Under the pieces are notes generated by a model that was not told the origin of the DNA, searched no databases, and saw only the letters and a program-made list of their open reading frames with translations. A program made the position numbers and the translations under genes. DNA of 64,000 nt from Alteromonas confluentis (GTDB taxonomy: Bacteria; Pseudomonadota; Gammaproteobacteria; Enterobacterales; Alteromonadaceae): contig NZ_MDHN01000041.1 of the NCBI RefSeq assembly GCF_001757105.1, positions 375,164-439,163 of the forward strand, given 5' to 3'. This document shows, one piece after another, positions 62,528 to 64,000 of the stretch. Positions within the stretch are counted from its first letter, which is position 1, and each line of letters begins with the position of its first letter.

Positions 62528-62656
62528 GAAACTAAACTTGGGAATAATCAAACCATTACCTTACCACATGCTTTGAAAGCGGGTAATGAATCAGTCAGTT
62601 TGATAGATGGATTTGAGGTCACCTGAGGCAAGAAATACACGGGAAGCGAAGCCGGA

Positions 62657-63376
62657 TTATTTAACGGTAATGCCCTCTGTGCTGATTTTATTGAGCAAAC
62701 CACGCCAACGAGAAAGCTTAGCTGACGCTGAACCTGATGACTTCTTTTGCCCTGGCGCCCATACACCGGTACTGTTGAAACTGAACACAGGCATCAAGTC
62801 GGTTCTTTGTCGGGCGGGTAACACTTCTGAAATAAGGCTGTCGAGGATAAGCGGCTGACTGTCTGGCGTGGCATAATAACCTAGCACCATGTGCGCTTGC
62901 GTCACCGTACTGCGGCGTCCACCTATCTTGGCTTTAACGTAAATGAGTCGAAGCTTCTCATCAGCAACGCCCAAATTAAGCAGGAAAATATACTTGGCGA
63001 TGGCGTAGTCTTCACAGTCTCCTACCCGTTTAGCCAAGAATTCCGCTGGCGACGCCCAATAATCACTTTGCTTCCAAACCACGTCATCGGTTTGGTAAGT
63101 CACATTTTCACTGAAATAATGATTAACCCGCTTAAGTTGCTCGGTTTCAGGCAGAGACGCTGCATCTGAAAACAATGCACTTAGCGCAGCTCTTTGACCG
63201 CTATCAACCTTTCCGCCGTGTCTTTCAACAGCTTGCCAGAATTGGTCAAAATTTATGTTTACTAGTGCAAATGCGGTAAGGGTACAGCAAAGCGCGAGCG
63301 CAGCTGCAGTAATCCCGACTTGAAGATTAAAGATGCGAGAAAAGAAAGAAGACGCAATGCGTTTCAGCACCGGCAC
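62657..63376 (-). CDS. lapG: LapG-like transglutaminase-type cysteine protease (BTLCP family)
   Basis: 239 residues with an N-terminal membrane helix or signal (LQVGITAAALALCCTLTAFAL region). Catalytic triad motifs of the LapG/DUF920 family: Cys in VGDCEDYAIAKY, His in QAHMVLGYY, Asp in PLILDSL. In Pseudomonas, LapG is a periplasmic, calcium-dependent protease that clips surface adhesins when cyclic-di-GMP falls. The c-di-GMP receptor LapD holds LapG inactive otherwise. Here the EAL-domain gene upstream fits LapD. No large RTX adhesin is in the window. Confidence 0.88.
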   Translation of the reverse strand: MPVLKRIASSFFSRIFNLQVGITAAALALCCTLTAFALVNINFDQFWQAVERHGGKVDSGQRAALSALFSDAASLPETEQLKRVNHYFSENVTYQTDDVVWKQSDYWASPAEFLAKRVGDCEDYAIAKYIFLLNLGVADEKLRLIYVKAKIGGRRSTVTQAHMVLGYYATPDSQPLILDSLISEVLPARQRTDLMPVFSFNSTGVWAPGQKKSSGSASAKLSRWRGLLNKISTEGITVK

Positions 63377-63445
63377 AGCAGCTCACCCGGGGGAACTGGC
63401 TTGCTCACCAATCGTAAAGAAAGAAAAATGTTCACTCGTGCCCGC

Positions 63446-64000
63446 CTACCGCTTGCTGTCCAGACGTGTGATACCATCAAACCCCATGGATATCAACACT
63501 TCCTCATCCTTCTGCGATACTACGCCATCAGCAATGACTGCCATCCCAAGCGAGTGTGCCAGGTCTGCAAGGCCATTGAGATAAACCTGGTTAGAGCGAT
63601 TGTTGACAACATCGTACACGTACGCACTGTCGATTTTCAGATATTTAAGGCCAAACTCGTGAACGTCAGCCACTTTTGAGAAACTCTCCCCTACACGCTT
63701 AAGCCCGGTGTTGACGAGGAGTTTATCGGCCATGCGACAAAATTGACGGAATGCGATGGGGTGAGTAGCGGCAGTATGTTCCCGCAGTTCCAGTGATAAC
63801 CGGGACAATACCTGACGTGAACCTTTTAACGTACTCTCTAGCTGAGAGAGTGATTTGTCACTGATAATCGACTCTTCATACAACAACACGGAACAGCGCT
63901 TATCGGTATTTTCTGCCAGCCAGTTCAATGCTGTTGTCAGGGTGAGTAGATCTATTTTCTCAACCTTGCCAAAGCGTCTGGCTGCTTCTGTGAGCCGGCC
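63446..64000 (-). CDS. lapD: LapD-like EAL-domain c-di-GMP receptor, 5' part outside window
   Basis: Minus-strand frame that stays open to the window edge, adding residues such as GRLTEAARRFGKVEKIDLL to the shorter ATG-like start at 63928. Only the C-terminal EAL portion is visible: LKIDSAYVYDV, LAHSLGMAVIADGVVSQKD and SMGFDGIT at the end. The usual catalytic E-A-E/DFG-type residues are partly changed (ADGVV instead of AEGVE), as in degenerate LapD receptors that bind rather than cut c-di-GMP. It ends 69 bases before lapG, so the two form one operon. Confidence 0.82.
   Translation of the reverse strand, partial: GRLTEAARRFGKVEKIDLLTLTTALNWLAENTDKRCSVLLYEESIISDKSLSQLESTLKGSRQVLSRLSLELREHTAATHPIAFRQFCRMADKLLVNTGLKRVGESFSKVADVHEFGLKYLKIDSAYVYDVVNNRSNQVYLNGLADLAHSLGMAVIADGVVSQKDEEVLISMGFDGITRLDSKR

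Overview
The window looks like chromosome of a marine, glycan-degrading gammaproteobacterium of the Alteromonadaceae (Alteromonas-like). The reasons are large TonB-dependent receptors of the Xanthomonas/Caulobacter type, SapC/cupin/flavin-halogenase operons, LacI-controlled GH3 and GH16 glucanases, a YbiT-type ABC-F protein, an SO_0444-type metal exporter and a LapG/LapD pair. I see no rRNA, tRNA, CRISPR array, insertion sequence or phage. Assignments come from reading motifs; no database search was run.

Layout. (1) 1-6949: end of a GlxA-type AraC regulator, a minus-strand cupin / carboxymuconolactone-decarboxylase / cupin set, then a plus-strand periplasmic molybdenum hydroxylase (2Fe-2S subunit, molybdopterin subunit, triheme cytochrome c). 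(2) 7114-8602: three small proteins of unknown function. (3) 8788-15688: a LysR regulator and a catabolic set (amidohydrolase, type III CoA transferase, beta-lactamase-fold esterase, CitMHS transporter, HMG-CoA lyase-like enzyme) that reads like a route for 3-hydroxy-3-methylglutarate or a relative. Two matching T-N11-A sites suggest one LysR regulon. (4) 15694-21059: sugar MFS transporter, LacI regulator and GH3 glucosidase. (5) 21082-32640: an envelope-defence module with lower GC in sampled rows: TolC-like protein, Omp85-like protein, RND adaptor and pump, PmrAB/QseBC-like two-component system, EptA and DgkA. Four promoters here share a CTTAAG-N5-CTTAAG-like box exactly 10 nt upstream of a -10-like hexamer. 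(6) 32657-40868: fatty-acid cis/trans isomerase, a TonB-dependent receptor and a GH16 laminarinase with three C-terminal repeats, with the same LacI-type operators as the GH3 gene. (7) 41212-45970: YbiT, a patatin-like lipase, and a ZntR-like regulator with an SO_0444-type Cu/Zn exporter and a DUF3703 protein. (8) 46073-57597: GH30 glucanase, two flavin-dependent halogenase homologues, a JmjC/cupin_8 protein, SapC, a second TonB-dependent receptor and a ROK repressor. (9) 57621-64000: SbcCD nuclease, then LapG and the end of a LapD-like c-di-GMP receptor.

How the parts fit. GH16 (beta-1,3 backbone), GH30 (probably beta-1,6 branches) and GH3 (oligosaccharides to glucose), with two TonB receptors and a sugar MFS permease, would make a laminarin-type beta-glucan system under LacI and perhaps ROK control. 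The AT-richer module sits between the two LacI-operator units and looks like a self-contained lipid A modification and efflux regulon. The most interesting items are the four-promoter PmrA-like regulon that includes an Omp85-RND pump operon, and the receptor-SapC-dioxygenase-halogenase cluster, whose chemistry is unexplained.
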